Part shown: piece after piece, positions 50,635 to 62,248 of the stretch
How the letters are laid out: the number at the start of each line of letters is the position of its first letter
Position numbering within the stretch: position 1 is the stretch's first letter
Source: Hirundichthys speculiger
Taxonomy: Eukaryota; Chordata; Actinopteri; Beloniformes; Exocoetidae
Assembly (NCBI GenBank): GCA_018398805.1
Contig: JAGFBZ010002260.1
Coordinates: forward strand, 744,001 to 808,000
Direction of reading: 5' to 3'
DNA: 64,000 nucleotides
Notes under the pieces: generated by a model
Seen by the model: only the letters and a program-made list of their open reading frames with translations
Told to the model about the DNA's origin: nothing
Database searches by the model: none
Made by a program: the position numbers and the translations under genes

Positions 50635-51245
50635 GAACTCATTCAAAACATGAGTGAAATGGGGCTACGAGCACTAGCAACCCGGATCTTCTCCCGGAAC
50701 CCTGGATTGGTTTTTGATGCCCTGCCTCCATTGGATAGCACCACTCTCCCACCTGCAGCTGCTCTTCCATGGTGTACCTGTGGGAACTGCAGGGAGATGG
50801 CCACAGATGCAGAAAGGAAATGCTGTGGCCAGGGGCCTGAGCACTGCATAAGCAATTGCCTCATTTCGAGCTTTACTGCTTGGAAGATGGCTGTTTTGCG
50901 TATACACAGAGACTACAGGAATGATGTGTTGGTGGTAGCAGAAGTTACAGAGCCAGGTGATGATAATAGGCAGTTTAGATAGCTGCTTATCGCCAGTACA
51001 CCTTTTGGCAGCTTGGATCACTGGGCCAGGGTAACCGTCGTGTTATCCCCAGCTGCTGCATTTGGAGAATAAGGGACAAATACCCTGACCCTCAAGGCCA
51101 GTACACTGGCTTTCCCTACCCACAATTTGAACAAACTTTACCGACTCCAGTTTTACTTGAAGTTACTTGTTGTATATACTTTGTTTTTACAAATTGTTTG
51201 TTTTGTTCCAAGTTTGTAAAGAGCCTTCTTTCCTTGTTCAATAAA
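50635..51245 (+). pseudogene. P2X7-type C-terminal zinc 'ballast' domain gene, broken (last exon)
   Basis: After TGTTTACTTAG the frame reads ELIQNMSEMGLRALATRIFS, then LPWCTCGNCREMATDAERKC and CGQGPEHCIS, later [27 protein letters not shown], and (next frame) [49 protein letters not shown]. This is the cysteine-rich intracellular domain at the C-terminus of P2X7 receptors (WCxCxxCxxM...CCG...C...YRND...YR...IPSCCVWxIRxxYP), whose Cys/His residues bind zinc. No channel segments precede it. Lesions: two compensating shifts around 50850-50890 (LPHFELYCLEDG is read in the other frame) and a one-base loss at about 50976 that makes TAG. AATAAA at 51240 is the likely poly(A) signal. Intron-containing, within a TTAA transposon. 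Confidence 0.8.
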
Positions 51246-51614
51246 AAAGTTTATTTAATAACAATGCTTTCCTATTTACGATATAGAGGAACAGTAAAAA
51301 ATAAATAAATAAATAAAACGAGGGATAAACAGTATAAATAGTATAAATAACTATTGAACAATTAAACTGCTCTGTACTGTGGAAACTTTATGAAATGGTT
51401 TAAAAAAAAAAGCAGCTTGTGGCAGAAAATGGAAAATGACAAGGGCTGAGAGGCTCTGGAAACGGGTTTCACTGGTCTTCACTCTGGAATGCTGACATGA
51501 GGAGAGCAAAAAAAAACAGAAATTAGATTATTTTAAAATTAAATGTAATATGCATTACATCTAACTTGGTGTGTGGTATGTAGCCGCAGATGCAAAAGAA
51601 ATAAACTGGTATTC

Positions 51615-51869
51615 CTACCTACCAAGACCTCTCCTGACTTGGGTGCGCAGGAGTTCCTCCTCCTTGGTTGGTGCCGGCACAGGGGGAAGAGGGCCATACT
51701 TTCTGGGGTCATCGGGCCGAAGACTCCTCCGCCTGGGCGTTCCCTTACCAGCTAGCCTCTTTTTGCAGAATCTTTTGTTTGCAGTTCTGGGATGTAGCCA
51801 TAGGTCTTCGATGTCTTCTTAGTGTACAGCATATACCTTTGGGCATTTTTCTTGTACAGCCTCCTGTAC
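51615..51869 (-). pseudogene. Kolobok-like transposase gene, last exon
   Basis: Minus strand, after the acceptor CTTTTATTTTAG: YRRLYKKNAQRYMLYTKKTS, KTYGYIPELQTK, then after a one-base loss in an A-run (about 51763) RFCKKRLAGKGTPRRRSLRP, DDPRKYGPLPPVPAPTKEEE and a stop in GLGR-TAG (51615-51617). The basic tail and YGYIPELQ block are the usual C-terminal end of a transposase family common in fish. Confidence 0.7.
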
Positions 51870-51992
51870 CTAAAATAAAAGCAGAGAAAATAGATTGTTT
51901 TACAGTACAGTGTTTTTATATAGAGTTTCAATGGTGTAATCAGGTAAAATGGTTCCCAACATCCAACATGTAGAAATGAGCATGTCACTTAC

Positions 51993-52157
51993 TGCTTGCT
52001 TCCATCAGACTTGCACAACTCTGGGCGGTCCTTGTGGTAGTTGTAATCCATCGCTGCGAGGAGCATCCTGGCCTTAAAGACAGGAGGGCTAAATGCTGAG
52101 TGCTTGCTGGCATACATTAAAATATGGTTTTGGAAGGACTCCAGATCAGCAGTGGAC
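51993..52157 (-). pseudogene. Kolobok-like transposase gene, exon with the last catalytic acid
   Basis: Minus strand between ACCCCCACAG and CA|GTAAGT. Encodes STADLESFQNHILMYASKHS then AFSPPVFKARMLLAAMDYNY and HKDRPELCKSDGSKQ. In this family the Glu of (D/N)xEGFHNHxLxYAxK is taken as the third member of the DDE triad; it is kept here (DLESFQNH). No lesion in this exon. Confidence 0.75.
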
Positions 52158-52243
52158 CTGTGGGGGTGGGACATAGAGACATTTTTTGATTTTTTTGAAA
52201 ATCACTTTCTAGGTACAGTATGTGTACACACTCATTAAATTAC

Positions 52244-52438
52244 CTGAAGTTCAGGTATTTGTGAACTTTGTTGAGCCATCGCTTGTTTTCACACAATACT
52301 CTTCAGGGCCTCGTGTGCCGTGGAGCCTCGCTCAAGCCACTCTTGAGTTCCCCCTGATTCCAAGTCTGCATGCTGGCAGCCTCCCTGTACCCACCTGTGT
52401 TCATTTGTGACATGGTGTAGGAGCCCAAGCCACAGCTC
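52244..52438 (-). pseudogene. Kolobok-like transposase gene, internal exon
   Basis: Minus strand between ATTATTTTGTAG and TTCAG|GTAATT. Encodes ELWLGLLHHVTNEHRWVQGG, CQHADLE, WLERGSTAHEALKSIV, then a two-base loss in a TG repeat gives a stop (TGA); the following frame continues ENKRWLNKVHKYLNFR, as expected. LLHHV..EHxW..GxCxHxxLE is the block before the last catalytic acid. Just upstream (about 52695-52679 region) FWWCCKTADSCQEFL is legible, the preceding exon's end. Confidence 0.7.
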
Positions 52439-52769
52439 CTACAAAATAATACAGAAATATAATGGACAGACACAAAAAGCATGGCAATTGAACATTATTT
52501 ACTGCTAATGATGATGATTGTTAGTAATGTAAGTGGGTCATCTGATTGACCACAATGACACCTCTGGATAGGTACTTATGGTAATCAATAAGCTAATATC
52601 CAACATCAAGGTAACATCTTGCATGTTAGTTTTCATACATTATTGACAACTATTTTTCAAACTATAACAACTTACAAGAAACTCTTGGCAGGAATCAGCT
52701 GTTTTGCAGCACCACCAAAATTATTTCTTATATTTAGACAAATTCGAAAGCTTGAGAGTATTTATATAC

Positions 52770-52847
52770 CTCTCCTCTAGAACTTCTGAGGCATCCACAG
52801 TGCACTCCTCATCTTCCAATGCTTCCTCTGTAGGTGGCAGGTCTTCT
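52770..52847 (-). pseudogene. Transposase gene, N-terminal region exon
   Basis: Minus strand after ATTTATAG, ending AG|GTATAT. Encodes EDLPPTEEALEDEECTVDAS EVLEE, acidic. Phase fits the exon before it but not the exon at 52438, so coding exons between them, including the first two catalytic Asp residues, appear to have been lost. Confidence 0.5.
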
Positions 52848-52930
52848 CTATAAATAGTTTAGTTGTTTTAGACAAAAAATGCTTCCAAATATGAAATGAA
52901 AATGAAAACAACGTGGCACTGATCACTGAC

Positions 52931-53044
52931 CGATTTGAAAGCGTTTCAGACGATGCATGTCCAATACTGGAGAGTGATGGTGCATCAGGTGGTGCTTCTT
53001 CCACTGTCTTTTACTTGGGGTTTGAAGTGCTTGGGCCATAACAG
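52931..53044 (-). pseudogene. Transposase gene, N-terminal region exon with stop
   Basis: Minus strand between GTGTCTTCAG and CG|GTCAGT. In the frame set by exon 1 it reads CYGPSTSNPK, TAA, then KTVEEAPPDAPSLSSIGHAS. The single stop is a further inactivating lesion. Confidence 0.5.
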
Positions 53045-53678
53045 CTGAAGACACAAGCGTTTTTGTCATAATTATGGAACACTCTACACATTTACCATAA
53101 TATGCAACAACCAACATTTACCACAGACTAGTGTCTAACCAAAGATAATGCGGGGAAAATTACGTCTGCATTCGTCATCAATGGCTAACGTTTTTTATCA
53201 GTTCCATCAGAAAAGAACTGACACTAATAACTAACGTTAGCAATGGTCAGATGGGTCAATTTGCAGCACGTGTAATACACAATATATGCAAAGAATGAAT
53301 AAGAAAATCGTTTTAAACCGTGGTAACGTTAGGCTACTGTCTCAATGAGGTTTCACATTACCATGGCCATGCTAATGTTTTCCCCCGCGGCATGATGACT
53401 GACGGGCTCCGCTTATTAGCCTAACGTTACATTGCTATTGTTAGCAATATCAGTCACCGTTTTTATATTCTAAATAATAATTATTTACCTTTTCAATTCG
53501 ATGACCCACCTGCTCCATAACGTTATGCGCTAGCGTTACTGTGCACGAACATGCATAACTTTGTTTTTAACTAGTGAATACTCTCGACGTAGTGAACACT
53601 GAAATTTCTTTGTTACCTTGTTCTGTTACCTTGCCCAAGTAAATTAGCGTTAGCCAAACATTTAGCTATGAATCTTAC

Positions 53679-53854
53679 CTGTCCAGGAGAAAATCAGCAA
53701 CGTTGGCGTCTGTCTTCAAATTCTTCTCCGCTTTCAGCCCGTCTCCATCTATCAAAAAGCACCTCCTATACAAATCCTTGTTTTTATTGCGGACCTTGTC
53801 ACGACGTAACTCGGATTCATAACGAGGTCTTTTTTGTTTTGGTAAACTAGCCAT
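53679..53854 (-). pseudogene. Transposase gene, first coding exon
   Basis: Minus strand, ATG at 53854 to the donor ACAG|GTAAGA. Encodes MASLPKQKRPRYESELRRDK, VRNKNKDLYRRCFLIDGDGL and KAEKNLKTDANVADFLLD, a basic N-terminus. Intact over 58 codons. It lies 300 bp inside the right end, the position expected for a gene reading inward from a transposon tip. Confidence 0.6.
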
Positions 53855-54165
53855 TTTCACATCCAACACGTTCGTAGCGGCTGCTGCGATAATGAGAGCG
53901 GAGCTGGCAACCCGGATGCCGAAACACTACTGACTTCCTGATTGGGAGATAGGTGGAGGGTGGCGCTTCAGGCCAAAACACGAAATGACAACAAAAACAA
54001 GACTTGCAGCCCTCAAGTCCTCTTTTTAAAAGGGAATAGCCTGGCTTGAGTGCTGTTGTCAGTGACATAAGTATTTGAAATGAACATGATTTTTAAATGT
54101 CTTTTGACATATCAGGGTCATTTTATGATTCGTTTTATTAATCTTCTTACATACAGCTCCTTTAA

Positions 54166-55459
54166 GTTACCCAAAGAAGCTATTGGAGAGTATAATATAA
54201 TCAGGCCTGAGCTATATCACCTGTCTTTAAGGTACTCCTTTGAAACTTTCTTCAGTGAGTTCATCTGGCTTCATTCTGTCATCTTAGCCACCCCATCCAG
54301 GCAAAGTGCAGCACTCTCAGGACAGGTCCACTGTTTAGAGATATAAGATGATTGTATAGCAAGTTTGGTCTGTGTTTATTTAGGCCCCAGCCCTGTGTGG
54401 AAATGGTAATTGCCGTGAGTAAGAGGGACATATTGGACTTGTGTTGACATCCTGGAGACCATTAGCGAGACCACAGACCAGGCCAGTGCAGTATCAGAGA
54501 GATGAGCTCATCTTTTCCATCGCCAGCTCTAAGGCTGCAGGGGAGAACTGGGGTTTCACAGGGGGAGAGGGGCTTTTTTGGGGGGTGGCAGAAAATAGTT
54601 CAGTTTTAACAGTGTTTGTTTTTTAAACTGACGCTACAGGGACAGGAGGCTGTGGGAAGTTTATAATTCAGCGTTGCAGTTTAAATTCTAACTGGATTTA
54701 AGTTTTGAACTTGAATTCATTATTTTTCTTGTTAGCTAGCACATACATGTACAGTTACCATCATTCAGCTGACCACTGATTGAGCCACTGGCCTGGCCCC
54801 AAAAAACATATGCAGTACCCATTAACGTAGCAGTTTCTTGCAATTAAAAATTAACTCGCATTCCTTACATCAAGAACAATAAACTTAAATGAAAATAGTT
54901 ACCCAGTTCAGATCAAACAAGACAAAGTTACCTATGAGTTGGCAGTCAGCCCTCTAAGCATCATCACGTAATCAGGAAGTGGATGCTAATTAGAAAGGGC
55001 AGCAAGTGAGGTAATGACAGAGAAGAGTGTCTGACTTGCTATACTAACAGAGAGACAGCATCATGTGTGGCTGGATGGCACGTAGGCACACAATATGGCA
55101 CCCTGCCATTGCCACGCCTCATCACCCGCATGCCTTTCCCTGCCACTGAGTGGAATGTTGTTATGGTTTGACTGCACTCACTGCTGCTTAATCGGTGGGT
55201 GGGTGTTTGTCTGTGTACATTTAATTACTGCGGCCTAATCATCATCCCTCATCGGGGCACTTTGGCTGTGGGGAGAGATGGAGCCGGGTGGAGGTTTGCT
55301 GGGTTGTTTCTTCAGCAGTATGTAGGAAATTACAGGAGGTCTTGGGACATGAGACGTGACCGTTTCAATGTGCTCGGGGAAATCCCAGGATAGAGATAAT
55401 GTTTATTATTTATTAAGTGGCATCTAATCTTTAAACTCACTATCTTTAACACTTGTCTT
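54166..55459. other. Nothing recognised
   Basis: Unique-looking sequence. A stretch at 54441-54560 (CATTAGCGAGACCACAGACC..) is GC-richer and could be conserved non-coding DNA or an exon; no family resemblance in any frame. Confidence 0.45.
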
Positions 55460-55467
55460 CTCTGAGG

Positions 55468-55876
55468 TAGGACTGGATGATATAACCAAAATTTAAACAC
55501 AATATATTTCATAATTCTGGTTAATGATGCCAATATAAAAAACATAAAACCAAAGAGAAAGTGTCAAGAATGTCCAGAAGGATAACTGTACCCCCAACAT
55601 CTGAAAAATGAAATTGCAAATCCATAAAAACCTTGTCCTTTTAAACAATTTAATATTTTATGATGAAAATGGAACCTTCCCCCAGAAAATCAATGTTCAC
55701 CTATTATTTAAATTCATAGCCAAGAAATGGGATATTATCACCAAACACACAAATGTCTTGGCATTGTCGTAATTATAATGTATATCAAAATATAAGTGCT
55801 TAAAAGTCATTTCATCATTATTAAAATGCGTTCCACTGCGATATGTATATTGTTATTGAATTATTGTCCAGCCGTA
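55468..55876. mobile_element. hAT-type MITE
   Basis: Left TAGGACTGGATGATATAACC, right TTATTGTCCAGCCGTA, inverted with a few changes. Flanking octamers CTCTGAGG (55460-55467) and GCCTGAGG (55877-55884) match at 6 of 8. No coding capacity; 409 bp. Confidence 0.65.
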
Positions 55877-55884
55877 GCCTGAGG

Positions 55885-58800
55885 TGTGTCTGTGACAGGA
55901 ATAAAGATATGAAAAGGTATTATTTTGTGTGTGATGTTGACCTCAGTTGTTTAAGAAAAACAAACAAATAAAACAGCACATAATCAGTTGATGAAATATG
56001 GTTAATCTTAAGGCAAAGAAAAATGTGAAAAAAAGGATATGTAAATAAAAAAAATATTGTTGATTTCTCATTGTTGGTAGACCTCAACAGATGTATCAGT
56101 GAACCATTGGCTGATGTTAACAAATGTATTTTACCATTATATTGGCATTTGAATGTCCTTTAAATGAAATTTAAAAAAAGAAAGGTGAAAATGGAGAAGA
56201 AAAAAAAGTTCTTTAAACATGTTATTAGTTGAAGTTGCATAATTTGTCCCCCATGGAGCACTCTGCAACTACCTGTTGGCAACACATGTTTTAAAATCCA
56301 CAAACTTTACATAAACAGAACTTAAATATATTTTGTTTTTCATAGTGATATTTTTGGTAACAAACAGGTTTATCATTAAACTGTACTATTATTTCTTAGT
56401 GACCCATGAAAGACACATGCAGCATATGTTAGGAAATGTCTTTATGTTGCGTGTTTCAGGGAGAAAACAACAGATCGGCTGATATATCAGAACATTGGTC
56501 TTAAAGATCTTATTTCAGTCAGGCTTCTGCTGTTAAACAGGTGTAAGTGAAACCTAATGATTTTGTAGATGTGGATATTCCTTTCAGTTTGCTTGTTTCG
56601 TATCATTAGGTGGTCTTTTGAGAATTTATTCTTTCTTCTCTTTCTTGTTCTATTCTTTTGTTTAATATCCTGCTGCCCTTGATGAAGGTGGCAAGAGACA
56701 GAGACTCATTGAATTGGTGTCTGTTTTTTCTTCTTCTTTTGTTTATCACAAATCTTAAAGTACTTAAATAAGTTAAATGGAAGCTGAAGGCACCATCCAC
56801 TTTTCTTGTGATGGCTTCCAGCCAGACTGAAAGGCTGTGAGCTGAAACAAGTCTTAATTATTTCAAACGTTAATCACTACATCTTTAAACTCTTGCAGTT
56901 AACACCTCTTTTAGTACAGGTTGATTTATTCAGGCTATTTTGTCTACCTGTCTGAAAGCGAAAAAAAAGTGGATTGCAAGCATTTTTATTATCTATTTTT
57001 TTTATTATTATGCTATATTTGTATTTTATTGACTTGTTATTTTCACGTAAAAAAAAAGACATGCACAACTTTGGACAAGTAGTTTAATTTTAAGTGAAAA
57101 TTAAGGATTGTTTTGGAACATTGTAGACAAATGATTGTGAATTAAAACCTAAAATGACTCCCTGTGGTGCTTTACTTGCCAGAATAGAAGAACATTTGCT
57201 AAATGCTGCTTTCCATTTTTAAATGTTCTTGTACAGTGCCAGTGATGGCCTAGTTGAATTATACTTTTTGATTTTTCTTGGTGGTACAACAGGTTCAGAC
57301 CTGCAAATAGAAGCTGAATTTCATCTCTGACAAGAAGCAGGATAAGAGCAACACTGCACCCTAGAGGTAAAAGGCTTGAGCAAAGGTTGATAGAAAGTAG
57401 GTCAGGGGGAGGTAGATGTAGAGCTTATGTTGGTGGGTGGAGGTGAATACAGAAGATAAAAAAGATACACAGTACATGGTGAAAGATGTGCCAGAAGAGG
57501 TCCAAGTAGAGTTAGGATAGAAAAAATAAATATGTTTTTCTTTTACACGTTATGCGTTTTAAATTATAATGCTTACTTTAGAGATGTTTCTGCCATGTAT
57601 GAGGAAAATTAAATAGGCCTTTAGATAAAAGCATTATTCCTATGACTATTTTGACATTAGAAGTGCTGTTTGTGTCACAGAGGCAGCTCGTCTCTCAGGA
57701 GAGGGTGTTACTTTGATAAAAAACAAGAACATGTGGTACAGTGCTTTAAATGACAGTGATGTCACTGCAGATATCGGTCTTATAAATTAATTGTAAATAG
57801 TTGATACGCTCTATCAGTCAGATCTTTTAGATGATGTGAAACAATATGGAAACTTGCCTGTTGTTTACTTAAGCCAAGATGATTATGGTGATTAACCCAA
57901 AATGATCAAGATGATTATGCAAACATGATCACAAATATGTTGCACAATTAATCTCACTTTTCCCGTTCTACATTTAACTTGTCTTTCCAGTAATGGCTTT
58001 CTGTGCTTAAACTACTGATGTATTTGAAACATCTAGGATTTTTGAATTTCCAGCTGGGAAAAAAAAAAAACGAAAAGAAAATTGCAACAAGTACTCAGTT
58101 TTCCTATTTAAAGCAGCACAAAGGACTTTTTTTTTCACGTCACAATAAAAGTTTCAGTTTCATTAGAAGGACTATTTTCTTACTATAATCATCTAGTCCT
58201 TGCGGTCTCCTGTCCATGCTATTGACCTGCCAAAGTAACTTTGGACTCCCGTCCTGGTTGTCTCCTGCGACAACTGTGTATCACTTGAAGATACTGTTGT
58301 CACACATCAGCAATGGTGAAAAGATCACAGTATATGACGGGATAGTCAAGTAAGAGACTAAAGACTCAAGTAATAATGGAAAAACTGAGAGAGTGACCGA
58401 ACTAGAGGACTAAACAAGAGAAAATGTTGGACAGTTTTATAAAAGTGACTGAACCTCCACATCTATAGGCAGATCCACCAAGCTAAAATGTGCAAAATTT
58501 TCTTTCTGCTGCTTTAAGATGAAAAACAGTAAATTTACAACAAATAAATTTTTTTTCTTTTTTTTCCAATGTCTTAAGATGATGTGTTTTGAACCTGTGC
58601 ATTGATTTGCAGGTTTTCCCAGCAGAACATTTAGTTGTTACATTTAGCTGTGCTACTCACTTTACTTGTCATTAGTTTAACTGTTGTGGTCAATCTGTGT
58701 GTAGAGAGTGATGCAGAAAAAAAATGCTATGTTTAATTGAACAGCAGATGGCACTAATACCATTTTCTTTTTCTTTTACCAGCAATCTCTTTTTGAAGTA

Positions 58801-60153
58801 AAATAAACACATTGTGCTAGTAAATCTGCAATTGTCAAGACTACATGGTTTTGTTGGTTTTGTTCGTAAACAATTTTTTTTTTCCTGCACATTTTCATGT
58901 TAAGTGCAACTGAATCAAGTATTTCTTTCAAGGCAGAGGGCTCCTTGGGATCAAACCACATCTGAGCCTATACTGTCCTTAGCTGAATGTATCCCTGTTA
59001 AATTGACTGTTAAATGTATTTATATGCAGAGATGCTGGAATTGATGATGTTAATTTTGATGTCCAATGATGCTGAGCTATTCAGGATAGTTTTGCCAGTA
59101 TAGACCTATCATCAGCAGACAGTCAAGCTGTGGCAAACTTAAAAATGTTTGAAAATAAATCTGCATAAAACATGAAAAAAGAGAAAAGCACAGTCTTCAG
59201 TCAGTACCAAAGAACCTGTGAAAGAATGGGGAAAACAATTCAAAACATTGTACTGCATCAAAAGGCACACTGACCTTCACTGTCTGATACGTCGAGACTC
59301 GTAGCCCACTCTCCCATATTACTATTCTCCACAGGTCGCATGTTTGCTTTCACCGGTGCTCCTGGAAGTTGTTAATTTGTGTGCTGCTTGAGGCTGGAGC
59401 ATGCATGATTCTCCGATGAGCTAAGTCTGTTAGTTACTCCACAGTCCTTGATGACGACTCATCCTGGATTCACTCTTTTCTTTTCCAGTGAAGTGTTCTG
59501 TCCTCTGGTCAATCTTTATCATCCCTCCATGTGACTGAAGTGAGTGCAGGGGATCCACAGAGAGAGCTGTAAATGGCTAAAGAGCTGTCCACTGGCTTTA
59601 GTAGCATCTTTGCAGGTACAGTAGGTATACCTTTATTTTGGTTTTATCACACCACAGCACCTTTTTACGACTGATAATGTGGATTGTCAACATACCTGGA
59701 AATGAAGGTTGCTTTCCTTTTTCATATTTTTACATTTTTATATTCTGACACAGTCTGGTAACTGATCCCTATTGTGGAATGAACTTTATATGTACTTTCT
59801 AAGAAAAGTCCAAGTAATGCCTATAAGGTTGTTATTAATGTATGTTTAATTGAATTTGCACTGTGATGTTTTTCCCTTCAATTTTAGAATGTTCATTGAC
59901 AAAAAGAGAGTGTATGTAGAAAAAAATACACTGGTGTTAGAGTTGCGAGTTCAGAAAACTGAAGAGATGGGGCAAGAGCATAGCTGTGGGAAGTAGGGGT
60001 GTTTATGATGTCATAGCACTTCCATCAGAGTGTAGTTTTGTTTAACAATCTGAATGTTTGCAGAGAATTTTGAGAATGGCACAAGTATTTCATAACACGA
60101 TGGATCATGGTTGATATAGCTATAGATTTGTTTATGCTGATAATGATAATATA
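55885..60153. other. Nothing recognised
   Basis: AT-rich, low gene potential. No exon, RNA gene or transposon end identified; small A/T homopolymers only. Confidence 0.5.
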
Positions 60154-60155
60154 TA

Positions 60156-61694
60156 CTGTGCCTTGCGAAAGTATCCGGCCCCCTTGAACTTTTCAACCTT
60201 TTGCCATATTTCAGGCTTCAAACATAAAGATATACATTTTTAATTTTTTGTCAAGGATCAATGACCAGTGGGACACAGTCGTGAAGTGGAACAAAATTTA
60301 TTGGATATTTTAAACTTTTTTTAATGAATAAAAAACTGAAAAGTGGGGCGTGCAGTATTATTGGGCCCCCGTTAATACTTTGTAGCGCCACCTTTTGCTG
60401 CAATTACAGCTGCTAGTCTCTTAGGGTTTGTCTCTATCAGTTTAACACATCCAGAACAAAACAGTTGGAGCTCAATGAGGTTGGATGGAGAGCATTTGTG
60501 AACAGCAGTCTTCAGCTCTTTCTGCCAGATTCTGGATTGGATTCAGGTCTGGACTTTGACTTGGCCGTTCTAACACCTGGATACGTTTATTTGTGAACCG
60601 TTCCATTGTAGATTTGTCTTTATGTTTTGGATCATTGTCCTGTTGGAAGATAAATCTCTGTCCCAGTCTCAGGTCTTTTGCAGACTCCGAGAGGTTTTCT
60701 TCCAGAATGGTCCTGTATTTGGCTCCATCCATCTTCCCATCAATTTTCCCATCAAAACCATGATGCTGCCACCACCATGTTTGACAGTGGGGATGGTGTG
60801 TTCAGGGTGATGAGCTGTGTATTGTTTTGCATTGTGGCCAAAAAGTTCGATTTTGGTTTCATCAGACCAGAGCATCTCTTCCACATGTTTGGTGTGTCTC
60901 CCAGGTGGCTTGTGGCAAACTTTAAACGAGACTTTCTTTGGATATCTTTGAGAAATGGCTTTCTTCGTGCCACTCTTCCATAAAGGCCAGATTTGTGCAG
61001 TGTACGACTGATTGTTGTCCTATGGACAGACTCTCCCACCTCAGCTGTAGATCTCTGCAGTTCATCCAGAGTGATCATGGGCCTCTTGGCTGCATCTCTG
61101 ATCAGTCTTCTCCTTGTTCCAAATGAAAGTTTTGAGGGACGGCCAGGTCTTGGTAGATTTGCAGTGGTCTGATACTCCTTCCATTTCAATATGATTGCAC
61201 AGTGCTCCTTTAAAGCTTGAGAAATCTTTTTGTATCCAAATCCGGCTTTAAACTTTTCCACAACAGTATCTGGGACCTGCCTGGTGTCTTCCTTGGTCTC
61301 CATGATGCTCTCTGCAGTTTAAACAGAACCCTGAGACTATCACAGAGCAGATGCATTTATACAGGAGACTTGATTACACACAGGTGGATTCAATTTATCA
61401 TCATCAGTCATTTAGGACAACATTGGATCATTCAGAGATCCTCACTGAACTTCTGGAGTCAGTTTGCTGCACTGAAAGTAAAGGGGCCAAATAATATTGC
61501 ATGCCCCACTTTTCATTTTTTTTATTTGTTAAAGTTTAAAATATCAAATAAATTTTGTTCCACTTCATGACTGTGTCCCACATGTTGTTGATTCTTGACA
61601 AAAAAAATGAAATTTTATATCTTAATGTTTGAAGCCTGAAATGTGGCAAAAAGTTGAAAAGTTCAAGGGGGCCGAATACTTTCGCAAGACACTG
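60156..61694 (-). mobile_element. Tc1-like element with about 210-bp inverted ends
   Basis: Left end CTGTGCCTTGCGAAAGTATC and right end ATACTTTCGCAAGACACTG are inverted, with TA on both sides (60154-60155 and 61695-61696). The arms pair on through CCCCTTGAACTTTTCAAC, AAACATAA, TGTGTCCCAC/GTGGGACACAG and GCATGCCCCACTTTTC/GAAAAGTGGGGCGTGC, about 210 bp. Length 1,539 bp. The transposase lies on the minus strand. Confidence 0.93.
60472..61303 (-). pseudogene. Tc1-like transposase, broken
   Basis: Minus strand from METKEDTRQVPDTVVEKFKA: helix-turn-helix domain, GRPR-type motif (NLPRPGRPSKLS), HRTTISRTLHKSGLYGRVAR, then a frameshift near 60870; [20 protein letters not shown] holds the first catalytic Asp. 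A further shift and loss after HGGGSIMV, then MDGAKYRTILEENLSESAKD, FIFQQDNDPKHKDKSTMERF (second Asp) and SPDLNPIQNL. The third catalytic position, normally Glu in PIENLW, is Gln. At least two frameshifts, a short deletion and a lost catalytic acid. Confidence 0.92.
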
Positions 61695-61696
61695 TA

Positions 61697-62246
61697 TGTG
61701 TGTGGCGCCGATGCAACGCAGTTTACCCTATTTACAAGCAATTCCAGGCTATGTTCTTGTCTTATCGACAAGGAACCGATCACCACTGACAGCTGCATGA
61801 GTGGTGATTATTTCTGCTTTTCCTGGAATAACTGGAGAAAACCACTAGCAAGATACTCGGGTATGCTTTATTAAAAATAGAAAATCTGAGAACCCAAACT
61901 GAGGATCAAAGAAACAAAACTCAGAATTGGTAAAAAAAAAAAAAAAGAAAGAAATCAAACTCTATACATTTTCTTTGTGCTTTTTTTTTTCTTTCAGTTT
62001 TCACTACCTTTCGGTATAGCCAGTGAACTTGTAGCTTATTGGCTACTCTTTAATATTATAGTGTGTCATGTCAGGTGTAGATTCCCAGCATGCTGTAGAG
62101 AGTGTGTTTGTCATTGTTCATCATTGTTAATACATAATCTGTTGATGCTGCTATTTATTACTGTTCTTACAAGTTGAAGTGTTTTTCTGTTGCTAACAGT
62201 TTTGTTGTAGATGCAGAATTTCTGGCACCATGAGTGGAAGTGCATA
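61697..62246. other. Nothing recognised
   Basis: Short interval between two TA-flanked elements; contains poly-A at 61931-61943 and poly-T at 61981-61990. Confidence 0.5.
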
Positions 62247-62248
62247 TA

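Larger units (their letters stand above)
49699..54161. mobile_element. TTAA-flanked DNA transposon (Kolobok-like) with two convergent genes
   Basis: Bounded by TTAA on both sides (49695-49698 and 54162-54165). Left tip AGGAGCCGTTTGTAAGA and right tip (inverted) AGGAGCTGTATGTAAGA match at 15 of 17. Inside, a + strand spliced gene (49839-51245) and a - strand spliced gene (53854-51615) point at each other; both are broken. TTAA duplications occur in piggyBac and Kolobok; the tips are not the CCCT/CCYT type of piggyBac, and the minus gene is a transposase C-terminus unlike piggyBac, so Kolobok-like is the best call. Length 4,463 bp. Confidence 0.8.
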
